This document shows positions 46,709 through 55,472 of a DNA stretch of 64,000 nt, piece after piece. Numbering within the stretch: position 1 is the first letter of the stretch; each line of letters begins with the position of its first letter. The notes below the pieces were generated by a model that was not told the DNA's origin, did no database searches, and was given only the letters and a program-made list of their open reading frames with translations. The position numbers and the translations under genes were made by a program. Origin of the DNA: TMED109 sp002171375 (GTDB taxonomy: Bacteria; Pseudomonadota; Alphaproteobacteria; TMED109); assembly GCA_965657505.1 (NCBI GenBank), contig CBFHON010000005.1, positions 104,543 through 168,542 of the forward strand, in the 5' to 3' direction.

Positions 46709-48052
46709 GTGATTAAAAAAATTTTAATAGCTAATAGGGGCGAGATAGCTTTAAGAATAATTAGAGCCTGTCAGGAACTTGATATAAAAACTGTGGCAGT
46801 TCATTCTACTATAGATGAAAATGCTATGCATGTTCGGCTAGCAGATGAAAGTGTATGTATTGGACCTCCTTTAGCGTCTAAAAGTTATTTAAATATATCT
46901 TCAATTCTTTCGGCTGCAGAAGTCAGCGGAGCTGATGCTATTCATCCTGGGTATGGTTTTTTATCAGAGAATGCAAAATTTGCAGAAATAGTTAATGAGC
47001 ATGGATTAATATTTATTGGACCCAAAGCGCAACATATATCTGAAATGGGAGATAAGGTATCAGCTAGAACTGCAATGAAAAAATTAGGAATTCCTCTAGT
47101 TCCAGGTTCAGATGGAGCTATTAAAAATTTACAAGAATTAAAGAAAATAGCAAAAGAAATAGGTTTTCCTATCTTAATTAAAGCTGCCTCAGGTGGAGGA
47201 GGTAAAGGTATGAAAGTTGCTGAAAAAGCCTCTGAGTTGGAAGAGGCTTGGAATTTGGCTCGTTCTGAAGCTAAATCTGGCTTTGGAGATGATACGGTAT
47301 ATCTTGAAAGATATTTGGCAAATCCAAGGCATATAGAATTTCAGCTGTTTGCAGATAGTTTTGGAAATGTTGTGCATTTTGGAGAAAGAGATTGTTCTTT
47401 ACAAAGAAGACATCAAAAAGTCTTAGAAGAAGCACCATCTCCTGCACTAAATGAAGAAGAAAGAGCTAAAATTAGTAAAGTTATTGTCAAAGCTGTAAAA
47501 AAATTAGGTTACCTTGGAGCAGGAACCTTTGAAATGCTTTATGAAAATGGAGAATTTTTCTTTATAGAGATGAATACCAGAATACAAGTTGAACATCCTA
47601 TTACTGAAATGATTACAGGCTTCGATTTAGTTAAAGAGCAAATTAATGTCGCTAATGGTAAAAAGCTTTCAGTGAAACAAAAAGATGTAAAAATTAAAGG
47701 TCATTCTATAGAATGTAGAATAAATTCAGAAGACCCTGAAACTTTTATACCTAATGCAGGAAATATAAAGAATTATCACGCGCCTGGAGGTTTTGGAGTA
47801 AGAATAGATTCTGCTTTATATTCAGGATATAAAGTGCCTCCTAATTATGATAGCTTAATAGCTAAATTGATCGTTTATGGAAATAATAGAGAAGAAGCTA
47901 TATTAAAATTAAAGATAGCCTTAAAAGAGTATGTCATAGATGGAATAAATACTACGCTTTCGCTTCATGAAAAAATTATTAGTGAAAATGAATTTATTTC
48001 AGGTAATTATGATATTAGATGGTTAGAAAAATTTTTAAAGAATAATGATTAA
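46709..48052 (+). CDS. accC: Biotin carboxylase subunit of acetyl-CoA carboxylase
   Basis: ATP-grasp enzyme carboxylating biotin on AccB. The 447-residue protein begins IKKILIANRGEIALRIIRAC and has the Gly-rich ATP loop in KAASGGGGKGMKV. The catalytic region carries FIEMNTRIQVEHPITEMITG. GTG is the start codon; only a weak purine-rich site precedes it. It overlaps aat by 8 bases. Confidence 0.98.
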   Translation: MIKKILIANRGEIALRIIRACQELDIKTVAVHSTIDENAMHVRLADESVCIGPPLASKSYLNISSILSAAEVSGADAIHPGYGFLSENAKFAEIVNEHGLIFIGPKAQHISEMGDKVSARTAMKKLGIPLVPGSDGAIKNLQELKKIAKEIGFPILIKAASGGGGKGMKVAEKASELEEAWNLARSEAKSGFGDDTVYLERYLANPRHIEFQLFADSFGNVVHFGERDCSLQRRHQKVLEEAPSPALNEEERAKISKVIVKAVKKLGYLGAGTFEMLYENGEFFFIEMNTRIQVEHPITEMITGFDLVKEQINVANGKKLSVKQKDVKIKGHSIECRINSEDPETFIPNAGNIKNYHAPGGFGVRIDSALYSGYKVPPNYDSLIAKLIVYGNNREEAILKLKIALKEYVIDGINTTLSLHEKIISENEFISGNYDIRWLEKFLKNND

Positions 48053-48719
48053 TAAATTTGATCATAAATATATAAAAATCAACTATAAAAATATTTTAGA
48101 TGCATATTGTAATGGAATATTTCCTATGGCTGAAAATATTGATAGCTCTGATGTGTTTTGGGTTAAGCCAAAAAATAGAGGAGTTATTAATCCATATAAA
48201 ATAAATATTAGAAGAAAACTTAAAAGGTTTATAAATACAGAGCCTTTTAAAATAAAAATTAATACTGATTTTATAGGAGTAATTGAAGCTTGTTCTGAAA
48301 TTACTAATAGTAGAGAAAATACTTGGATTAATCCAAGTATTAGAGACGTTTTTATCGAGCTGCATTATAAAGGCTATGCACATAGCATCGAATGCTATTC
48401 TAATGATGATATAGTTGGAGGCTTATATGGTGTTGCTATAGGAGGAATGTTTTTTGGAGAAAGTATGTTTAGCCGAATGACAAACGCAAGTAAAGTAGCT
48501 CTATTACATTTAATAGATAGACTAAAAGTTGGGAACTTTGTTTTATTAGATACACAATTTATAACAGAACATCTGAAGACTATGGGTGCTTATGAAATTG
48601 ATCAAGAAAGTTTTCTAATAATTTTAAAAAAAGCATTAAAAATTAATTCTGATTTTTATAAAATGAGTAAATCTGGAGAACTAGATATAAACCTATATCC
48701 TAAATCAGTTAATTATTAA
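48045..48719 (+). CDS. aat: Leucyl/phenylalanyl-tRNA-protein transferase
   Basis: Adds Leu or Phe to N-terminal Arg/Lys of proteins, making them substrates for ClpS/ClpAP. The 224-residue product has AYCNGIFPMAE near the N-terminus, the WVKPKNRGVI block, the ECYSNDDIVGGLYGVAIG motif, MFFGESMFSRMTNASKVAL and LLDTQFITEHLKTMGA. It ends the aroQ-accB-accC run and overlaps accC by 8 bases. It lies 7 bases from the convergent DUF2155 gene. Confidence 0.96.
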   Translation: MINKFDHKYIKINYKNILDAYCNGIFPMAENIDSSDVFWVKPKNRGVINPYKINIRRKLKRFINTEPFKIKINTDFIGVIEACSEITNSRENTWINPSIRDVFIELHYKGYAHSIECYSNDDIVGGLYGVAIGGMFFGESMFSRMTNASKVALLHLIDRLKVGNFVLLDTQFITEHLKTMGAYEIDQESFLIILKKALKINSDFYKMSKSGELDINLYPKSVNY

Positions 48720-48726
48720 TTATAAT

Positions 48727-49092
48727 TTATATACATTTGACTAATTTAATGTTGTAAATTGGATGAGCTACTTGTGATAAACTAATATTTTTAGAGAATA
48801 TCCAACCTTTAAAAATAAATTTATTTTTTTTTCTATCTTTTAAGTTAATATATGAAGCAAAGCTGTTATTATCCTCATCATTTTTTAGACACTTTATTAA
48901 AGAAATATCTATATTCTTAAATATAACTTTATTATTTTTATTTATCTCTATGGAATAATTTTTACTAGATATTTTATCTATAATTTTAATTAATGCCTTT
49001 TTATTGCTATTAGCTTGGCCTTCAAGAATAAATATAAAACAAAAAGTAATAGTTATAATTATATTTTTTATTATTTTTATATTAAGTTTCAG
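48727..49092 (-). CDS. DUF2155 family secreted protein, start uncertain
   Basis: Reading the minus strand to the TAA at 48727 gives KFIFKGWIFSKNISLSQVAHPIYNIKLVKC, shown here in two parts: the GWIFS block, then HPIYNIKLVKC. This is the C-terminal signature of DUF2155 (F-x-GWMF...HPVYDxWxxxC). Upstream residues form a basic hydrophobic signal (IIKNIIITITFCFIFILEGQANS). The frame opens after a TGA at 49105-49107 and contains no ATG, GTG or TTG before the signal. CTG at 49092 or ATA at 49095 are candidates. It is probably periplasmic, with a role unknown. It directly follows the 73-residue gene and overlaps its end by about 11 bases. Confidence 0.75.
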   Translation of the reverse strand: MKLNIKIIKNIIITITFCFIFILEGQANSNKKALIKIIDKISSKNYSIEINKNNKVIFKNIDISLIKCLKNDEDNNSFASYINLKDRKKNKFIFKGWIFSKNISLSQVAHPIYNIKLVKCI

Positions 49093-49303
49093 TATTTTTT
49101 TCTTTCAGTGATTGTATTATTATTTCTATAACTTGATTAGGGTCCGCTCCCATTAATATTGCATCTTCTATTGCATCGTCTGTAATTTGACTTATTTCTA
49201 TAATATTTTCATTTAATAATTTAATTTTTTCAGTGCATGATATGTTTTCATCATTAGCACCTTTCCATATTTTTGGAAGTAGTTTATCATTTTTACTAGT
49301 CAC
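49082..49303 (-). CDS. Conserved small alphaproteobacterial protein, 73 aa
   Basis: The 73-residue acidic soluble protein has one clear block, KLLNENIIEISQITDDAIEDAILMGADPNQV, given here in outline. I recognise a similar helical block (L-N-E-N-L-x-E-I, then D-A-x-E-D-A-x-L-M-G-x-D-P) from uncharacterised alphaproteobacterial proteins encoded next to aat/DUF2155/NDUFA12. No domain name can be given. The gene overlaps the NDUFA12 stop by 8 bases and continues into the DUF2155 gene, so all three are probably one transcript. Confidence 0.65.
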   Translation of the reverse strand: MTSKNDKLLPKIWKGANDENISCTEKIKLLNENIIEISQITDDAIEDAILMGADPNQVIEIIIQSLKEKNTET

Positions 49304-49643
49304 TATAATTTCCTCTTTTTCTAGGTGACCATGAGGTGTATAATGGCTTTTTTTCTTTATTATTTTTAGTTGATTTAATCATAATATTACTTATTCCTGT
49401 AGTGTTAGGTTGATGTTTAATTTGCCATTTGTTTTTTTTGCTATTATTGTTTGGAATTTCATTTAGAGTATATGTTAACCATGCCTGCCATTCTGGTGGC
49501 ACAGAAGATGCATCATTATTTTTATTATATACTACCCATCTTTTCTTGCCCTTATTTATGTAATAAATATTTCCAAAACTATCTTCACCAGTTTTTTTGC
49601 CGAATAAGATTGTATTTATTATTGTACCTATATTATTAAACAT
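49296..49643 (-). CDS. NDUFA12 family complex I accessory subunit
   Basis: A 115-residue homologue of the NADH:ubiquinone oxidoreductase 17.2 kDa accessory subunit found in mitochondria and alphaproteobacteria. The conserved order is GKKTGEDSFGNIYYI, KKRWVVYNKNNDASSVPPEWQAWL and a C-terminal PLYTSWSPRKR. It is thought to stabilise the peripheral arm of complex I. It is one of the best lineage markers in the window. It heads the three-gene run with the 73-residue protein and DUF2155. Confidence 0.93.
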   Translation of the reverse strand: MFNNIGTIINTILFGKKTGEDSFGNIYYINKGKKRWVVYNKNNDASSVPPEWQAWLTYTLNEIPNNNSKKNKWQIKHQPNTTGISNIMIKSTKNNKEKKPLYTSWSPRKRGNYSD

Positions 49644-49687
49644 AATTTTCTTTCTTTATGATTGTAGATTTTAAAAATTACAATATA

Positions 49688-50434
49688 TTAACTATCTTCC
49701 AAACTTTGATTAATAATAGCCTTCAATTTACTTAATTCTAGAGCTCCTGCATATAATTTTCCATTAATTAAAAAAGTTGGTGTACCTCTTATATTTAATT
49801 TTCTTGCTAATTCTTCATTTTCTTCTAATATTTTTTTTATTTCTGGTTTATTCATATCTTCTTTAAGTTTAACTATGTCTATTTCTAAATTTTCAGCAGT
49901 TGAGTATATTTTATTTTCATCTAAATTTCCTTGAAGATTCATTAAGGCAGAGTGGAATAAAAAATATTTACCTTGTTCTTTGGCTGCCAATGCGGCTGCA
50001 GCAGCTATTCTGCTTGATGGTGATAAAATAGGATAATCTCTAAAAGAAATCTTTAAATCATATTCTGATCTTAATAGTTCTCTAATAGCATCTAAGGATT
50101 TTTTGCAATAACCACAATTATAATCAAAAAATTCTATAATAGTAACTTTAGGACTATCAGACCCCATAAAAGGTATAAGTGGATTATTAGCCATTTGCGT
50201 GAAATTTTCTTCTAAGAATTTATCATTATTTTCAGTATTTTCTTCCATTTTTTTTCTTAATCTATCAACAGATTCTAAAATTACTTCAGGGTTTTCCATT
50301 ATATATTGATAGATATATTCATTTAATTCTTCTTTGGATAAATCATCTATAGAATTTGCAGAAGAAATAAATGATAAGCATATTATTGATGAAAGAAATA
50401 ATTTTATTAATATTTTCTTATATTTAAGTATCAT
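49688..50434 (-). CDS. DsbA-family periplasmic thiol oxidoreductase
   Basis: A 248-residue exported thioredoxin-fold protein. A signal peptide (KLFLSSIICLSFISSANS) precedes an N-terminal helical region (YIMENPEVILESVDRLRKK) typical of Com1/ScsC-like DsbA proteins. The active site is FFDYNCGYCKKSLD (CGYC), and GTPTFLING carries the cis-Pro. It probably oxidises or isomerises disulfides of envelope proteins; LptD and the pentapeptide protein in this window have cysteines. It starts 4 bases after the M48 protease gene. Confidence 0.92.
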   Translation of the reverse strand: MILKYKKILIKLFLSSIICLSFISSANSIDDLSKEELNEYIYQYIMENPEVILESVDRLRKKMEENTENNDKFLEENFTQMANNPLIPFMGSDSPKVTIIEFFDYNCGYCKKSLDAIRELLRSEYDLKISFRDYPILSPSSRIAAAAALAAKEQGKYFLFHSALMNLQGNLDENKIYSTAENLEIDIVKLKEDMNKPEIKKILEENEELARKLNIRGTPTFLINGKLYAGALELSKLKAIINQSLEDS

Positions 50435-50438
50435 TTAA

Positions 50439-51842
50439 TTAACCTTTATTGTTTTTTAATTTTTCTTTAGAAAAAAATATTATATCTAAAGATCTTATAT
50501 CACTAGGACTGCTTTTTTTAAAAGAAATTCTCGCTTTTTCTGCAAATTGAATAGACAAGTTATATTTACCTAATAAAAAATATGCTTCAGCTGATGCTAA
50601 CTGGGCTTGTCCAATATTATTATTCCTTGCCTCAGCTATTGATAATAATTTCCAGGCTGCAATATTTTTAGGAATAACCTCTAAAATATTTTTTAAATTA
50701 CTTATGGCTTCATTATTTTCTTTTTCTTTTCCATATTCTACTTGGGATCTTGCTAAAGACAATAATATTATGGGGTTTTTAGGTAATAAGTTAGCAGATA
50801 TCTGAAGTTGTTTTATAGATTCAAATATTTGTCCATTCTCGAATAACATTTGTCCTAAAACTTCTGGAAAAAAAGGGTCACTATTATCTAAGTTAATTAA
50901 ATGATTTATTTCTTTAATACCTTTATCTAGATCAGGTAAACGAAGATAGGCTATTGCTCTAGCATACCTTGCATCAATTTCTGATGAAGTCTTTGGGTAT
51001 AACAATAAAGTTTTTCCAGGAGTATTTGTAAAGGCTATAATTTTTGCTACTATTCTTTTATATTTAATTTCATCAATTGATGAATTATCTATTTTATTAA
51101 CCTCAATATTTTCACTTGCTTCCATAATTTCATAAATTCTCTCCTGAGATATTGGATGAGTTCTTAAATAAGGGTCTTGCCTATTTTCATGAAGTAATTC
51201 TTGTTTACCTAAGACCTTTAACAATTGAGCTAGCGGAATACAAGAACGGTTTACGGCAGTCATATATTTAATAGCTGCTGCATCCGCAAATTTTTCATTT
51301 TGTCTTGTATGTTTATAAAAATTTCTTTCAGCTATGCTTGGTCCTAGGGTAGCTAATTTTGCTAGACCAGAAGGTGTATTTAATCCAGCTGCTTTTGAAG
51401 CAGCCATTAGGCCAGCAGTAATTATTGTGGCGATAGTAACTGTATCTTGAGCTTTTTTCATAGAATTTATAGTTCTATTTAAATGTCCTCCAGCTATATG
51501 ACCAATTTCATGTGCTAAAACCCCTATTAGAGCATCTACTTCTTTTGCCTTTAATATAAGTCCTGTATTAATAAAAATATTTTGTCCACCAGCTACAAAA
51601 GCATTTATTGTTTCATCATTTACTATGTATACATTTACTGCATTAGGATTTAATCCTGCAACCTTAATTATTGGCTCTATCCATTCTCTAATATATAGCT
51701 CTATTTCTGCGTCTTGGATTAAATTTAGATTTTGTGCTTTAATTATTTTAGAGAAAAAAAAAGTTAACAATAAAAATAGAAATAATAATATTTTAGTGTA
51801 TGATTTTATATATTTAAATAGTTTAACAGTAAGTTTTAACAT
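50439..51842 (-). CDS. M48-family metalloprotease with TPR tail (BepA-like)
   Basis: A 467-residue exported zinc protease. After a hydrophobic N-terminus (ILLFLFLLLTFFFSKIIKAQ) the zinc site HEIGHIAGGH appears near residue 110, with a downstream Glu in NEKFADAAAIKYM. From about residue 270 it turns into TPR-type helices (ARYARAIAYLRLPDLDKGIKE, KNIAAWKLLSIAEARNN). This is the architecture of BepA/YfgC, which degrades stalled outer-membrane proteins and assists LptD assembly. It is followed by the DsbA-like gene, also an LptD-relevant activity. Confidence 0.92.
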   Translation of the reverse strand: MLKLTVKLFKYIKSYTKILLFLFLLLTFFFSKIIKAQNLNLIQDAEIELYIREWIEPIIKVAGLNPNAVNVYIVNDETINAFVAGGQNIFINTGLILKAKEVDALIGVLAHEIGHIAGGHLNRTINSMKKAQDTVTIATIITAGLMAASKAAGLNTPSGLAKLATLGPSIAERNFYKHTRQNEKFADAAAIKYMTAVNRSCIPLAQLLKVLGKQELLHENRQDPYLRTHPISQERIYEIMEASENIEVNKIDNSSIDEIKYKRIVAKIIAFTNTPGKTLLLYPKTSSEIDARYARAIAYLRLPDLDKGIKEINHLINLDNSDPFFPEVLGQMLFENGQIFESIKQLQISANLLPKNPIILLSLARSQVEYGKEKENNEAISNLKNILEVIPKNIAAWKLLSIAEARNNNIGQAQLASAEAYFLLGKYNLSIQFAEKARISFKKSSPSDIRSLDIIFFSKEKLKNNKG

Positions 51843-51939
51843 TAATATCCATACATAAAAATTATTTATATTTTATATCTTAATTATATATAAAATATAG
51901 AGAGGTATAAATAAATAATTTTTTATAACTAGGTTTGAT

Positions 51940-53097
51940 ATGAGTATTACCAATTCAAAAAGATCTAACATAGCACCTTTTTTAGCCATAGATATGCTTA
52001 CAAAAGCAAATAATTTAAAGTCTAAGGGAAATGATATTATTCATATGGATGTGGGAGAACCAGGCATAAGTACGCCAAAACATATATTAAAATATGCAAC
52101 AGAAATAATAGGGAAAAAAAATATTGGATACACTGAATCAATAGGTATCCCTGAATTAAGAGATAAAATTTCTAATCATTATAAATATTGGTACGAGCAA
52201 GAAGTAAATTCAGAATGTATAGCTGTTACTGCAGGTGCGTCTGGAGCATTTCTTTTATCTTTATTAGCATTATTTGATCAAGGGGATAAAATTGTCATAA
52301 TGACGCCATATTATCCTGCATATATAAATGTAATGAAATCATTAAATTTAGATATAGTATTTATAGAAGGAGATCATGATTCTAGTTACCAACTAACTTT
52401 GAATAAATTAGAGGCTTTAAAAGATAGTATTAATGGTATTGTAATAGCTTCTCCTGCAAATCCAACAGGAAGTATAATACAAAACTCAGAGTTAAAGAAA
52501 ATTGCTATTTGGTGTAAGAAAAATAATAAGGTTATTATTTGTGATGAGATTTACCATGGAATTGAATATAGTCAAAAATCAGATACTATACTTCGTTATA
52601 ATACAGATGCTATAGTTATTAATTCATTCTCAAAATACTTTAGTATGACTGGTTGGAGGTTAGGATGGCTTATAGCACCTTCAAATATAATTAATGTTAT
52701 TGAAAAACTATCTATGTCATTATTTTTATGCCCCTCAACAATCGCACAAATTATAGCTACAAAAGCTTTTGATGATTATAATATTTTAAATAAAAATGTA
52801 TCTATTTATAATAAAAATAGAGAATTACTAATTAATTTTTTTGAGGATATAGGTTTATCTAAGTATGCACCAGCTGATGGAGCATTTTATTTATATTTAG
52901 ATATATCTAATATCACTGATAATTCAGCTGATTTTGCAATCAATTTATTAAATGAAGCTGGTGTTTCAATAACACCTGGTAAAGATTTTGATAATAAATT
53001 AGGAAAAAAATATGTAAGGATCTCTTATGGTGGGAGTAATAAAGATATTATTAAAGGAACAAAAAGAATAGAAAACTGGATAAAAACAAAATTATAA
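51940..53097 (+). CDS. Class I/II pyridoxal-phosphate aminotransferase
   Basis: A 385-residue fold-type I aminotransferase. It shows MDVGEPGISTPKHI near the N-terminus, SPANPTGSI, the CDEIYHGIEY segment and the PLP lysine in SFSKYFSMTGWRLGW near residue 230. The C-terminal Arg in YVRISYGGS binds the substrate carboxylate. It resembles aspartate or broad-specificity aminotransferases; the exact amino acid cannot be read off. It is a single gene, divergent from the protease gene. Confidence 0.88.
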   Translation: MSITNSKRSNIAPFLAIDMLTKANNLKSKGNDIIHMDVGEPGISTPKHILKYATEIIGKKNIGYTESIGIPELRDKISNHYKYWYEQEVNSECIAVTAGASGAFLLSLLALFDQGDKIVIMTPYYPAYINVMKSLNLDIVFIEGDHDSSYQLTLNKLEALKDSINGIVIASPANPTGSIIQNSELKKIAIWCKKNNKVIICDEIYHGIEYSQKSDTILRYNTDAIVINSFSKYFSMTGWRLGWLIAPSNIINVIEKLSMSLFLCPSTIAQIIATKAFDDYNILNKNVSIYNKNRELLINFFEDIGLSKYAPADGAFYLYLDISNITDNSADFAINLLNEAGVSITPGKDFDNKLGKKYVRISYGGSNKDIIKGTKRIENWIKTKL

Positions 53098-53101
53098 CTT
53101 C

Positions 53102-55117
53102 TTAACTTTCTTCTTTATTCCACCAACCTTTCTTTATAGGACCTTTTTTTCTTGGTTTAACGGCTTTAGAAGGTTTTTTTTCTTTATCTTTCTTAGTTAT
53201 TTCTTTCGCTTTTGTTGAGGTTTTAACAGGCTTTTCTTTAACTACATTAGGTATACTTTTTTGAACAGAACCTTTTGATTTAGTATTTAATTTTTTTCTA
53301 GGTGTACTTTTTATACTTTTTTCATTTTTATTGTCTTTTACCTTTTTTAATTTTTCTTCATTATTAGGCTCATTTTCGTTGCTATTTAATTGGTCATCTT
53401 TCTTTTCGTTATTTTTTACATTAAATTTATTAAATTTCTTTTTATTGTTGGGACGTTTAATTTTATTGATATTTTTATTATTTGTATCATTCTTTTTATT
53501 TTTATAATCATTTGTAGTATGCTTAATATCAAGACTATTTTCTTCATTTGTTAAATTAGCATCAGGCACTATGTTAATAGTAATATTTCTTTTTTCTTCA
53601 ATATTTGATAGTTCTCTTCTTTTATTATTAAGAATATGTATAGCGGTTTCCTCTGGAATTTTTATTGTTAATGTTTTCTCACTGTAATTAGTTGCCTGTT
53701 TTTCGATATCATGTAAGGATTTTAGTGTTAGAGACTCTAAAGACCTTACTCTTCCATGACCTAAACAATGGGGGCAAGTTACAAATTCTGCTTCATAGAT
53801 GCTTGGCCTGAGTCTTTGCCTGGACATTTCTAAGAGTCCAAATGATGATATAGGCCCTACTTGTATCTTTGCTCTATCTGAATAAAGTCTTTGTTTTAAT
53901 ATATTCTCAATGAATCTATTATTTTTACTTAAAACCATATCTATAAAATCTACTACTATTAAGCCAGACATGTCTCTTAATCTTAATTGGATGGCTAATT
54001 CTTCGGCAGCTTCTTTATTAGTCTGTAATGCAGTTTCTTCTATATTCCTTTCCTTTGTAGCTTTACCTGAATTAACATCAACAGCTACCAAAGCTTCTGT
54101 TTGGTTTATTACAATATATCCGCCACTTTTTAAGTTTGCTATAGGACTATGAATTTTTTCTAATTTTGTATCTATATTATATTTTTGTAATAATGGTGTT
54201 TTTTCTTTATACTCTTTTAAAATTTTAATTTTGCTTGGCATCAAAGTTTTCATATAGGTTTTTGCAGCTTTAAATGCACTATCACCCTGAATAAGAATTT
54301 CCTCTATTTCTTGCGTGTATAAATCTCTAATACCTCTTTTAATAATATTATTTTCTTCATGGATTAGAGCAGGAGCTACTGATTTAAGAGTATTTTGTTT
54401 TATCTTTTCCCATGTTTTATTTAAAAAATTATAATCTCTTTTAATCTCTACTTTTGTTCTTTTAGATCCAGCAGTTCTAACAATTACTGCCATATTATTT
54501 GGAATATTTAAAGATTCTATAATTACTCTTAATTTTTTTCTATCATTAGAGTGCGTAATTCTTCTACTGATCCCTCCTTTTCTTATAGTATTTGTCATAA
54601 GCACACAATATCTTCCAGCCAAAGATATGAATGTTGTTAAAGCAGCACCTTTATTACCTCGTTCTTCTTTTGTTACTTGTACTAAAATAATTTGCCCTTT
54701 TTTGATTACCTCTTGAATTTTATATTTATTATAAAATTTAATTTTAGAGTTAGGTTTTTGTCTTTGATCAGAATTATTACTTATTTCTGCTTCTTCAATA
54801 TTATCATCTATAACATCGTTATCATCTATATCAGAAACTTCTTTCTTAATGAGATTTTCTTTATCAGCAATAGGAATTTGAAAATAGTCTGGATGTATTT
54901 CACTAAATGCTAAGAATCCATGTCTTTCATTACCGTAATCAACAAAAGCAGCTTGAAGAGAAGGCTCAACTCTAGCTATCTTAGCTAAATATAAATTGCC
55001 TCTATTTTGCTTTTTTGTCGTAGTCTCATGATCAAAATCTTCAATATCACTTTCATTTGTAACTACTACACGAGTTTCTTCTAAGTATTCGGCGTCTATA
55101 AGAATACGCTTTGTCAT
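53102..55117 (-). CDS. rne: Ribonuclease E/G
   Basis: Endoribonuclease for mRNA decay and rRNA/tRNA processing. The S1 domain (GNLYLAKIARVEPSLQAAFV) is interrupted by a long acidic insert between residues 95 and 130, as in alphaproteobacterial RNase E. The catalytic core has GYIVINQTEALVAVDVNSG and IVVDFIDMV with the metal-binding Asp residues. The Zn-link is CPHCLGHGRV near residue 450. The last 150 residues are a basic, low-complexity Lys/Asn tail, a likely RNA-binding and scaffold region. At 671 residues it is longer than RNase G and shorter than E. coli RNase E. Confidence 0.95.
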   Translation of the reverse strand: MTKRILIDAEYLEETRVVVTNESDIEDFDHETTTKKQNRGNLYLAKIARVEPSLQAAFVDYGNERHGFLAFSEIHPDYFQIPIADKENLIKKEVSDIDDNDVIDDNIEEAEISNNSDQRQKPNSKIKFYNKYKIQEVIKKGQIILVQVTKEERGNKGAALTTFISLAGRYCVLMTNTIRKGGISRRITHSNDRKKLRVIIESLNIPNNMAVIVRTAGSKRTKVEIKRDYNFLNKTWEKIKQNTLKSVAPALIHEENNIIKRGIRDLYTQEIEEILIQGDSAFKAAKTYMKTLMPSKIKILKEYKEKTPLLQKYNIDTKLEKIHSPIANLKSGGYIVINQTEALVAVDVNSGKATKERNIEETALQTNKEAAEELAIQLRLRDMSGLIVVDFIDMVLSKNNRFIENILKQRLYSDRAKIQVGPISSFGLLEMSRQRLRPSIYEAEFVTCPHCLGHGRVRSLESLTLKSLHDIEKQATNYSEKTLTIKIPEETAIHILNNKRRELSNIEEKRNITINIVPDANLTNEENSLDIKHTTNDYKNKKNDTNNKNINKIKRPNNKKKFNKFNVKNNEKKDDQLNSNENEPNNEEKLKKVKDNKNEKSIKSTPRKKLNTKSKGSVQKSIPNVVKEKPVKTSTKAKEITKKDKEKKPSKAVKPRKKGPIKKGWWNKEES

Positions 55118-55472
55118 TGAATATATTACTCCATGCCAATATAAATTTATTAATTACAAAGTAAAATTTATTGTTAGCATTAATTAATAGCCTGATTTTT
55201 ATATTTTTCAGGCATAAGTTTTTTAAAAAAATAGCATTAAATGATTTTTTTGTTAGCTGCATAAACGAGCTAAATTTATTATTTTCATATTTATTTACTA
55301 AAACCATTATGCTTCCTAAAAGAAAAATTTTAATATTTTATATCTACAATTTGTTTAATTATATTTTTTACTTAACTAAAATCATTATTTATATTGTATA
55401 TGTGTATAACAATGTGAACATTTTGTAAAATAGCAATAAAAATAAATATTTAATTGGTATAGGAAAAAATAA
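55118..55472. other. Divergent intergenic region between rne and amiC
   Basis: This 355-base stretch is the longest without a supported gene. It should hold the promoters and leaders of both genes. Short frames run through it on both strands (55171-55428 plus, 55053-55307 minus) but they are low-complexity, one overlaps rne antisense, and neither resembles a family. One stem-loop is visible at 55190-55213. I could not assign promoter boxes in sequence this rich in A and T. Confidence 0.6.
55190..55213 (-). promoter_or_regulatory. Stem-loop in the rne leader
   Basis: gcctga at 55190-55195 pairs with tcaggc at 55208-55213 around a 12-base A/T loop, in otherwise nearly GC-free sequence. It lies about 75 bases upstream of the rne start. 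RNase E of other proteobacteria controls its own mRNA through leader hairpins, so this is a candidate target. Only the pairing is seen; the function is inferred. Confidence 0.35.

Noticed and set aside
55053..55428. Overlapping frames of 84-85 residues on both strands between rne and amiC
   Set aside because: Composition is low-complexity Ile/Asn/Lys/Phe typical of random A+T-rich sequence; one overlaps rne antisense, no family resemblance, no ribosome site.
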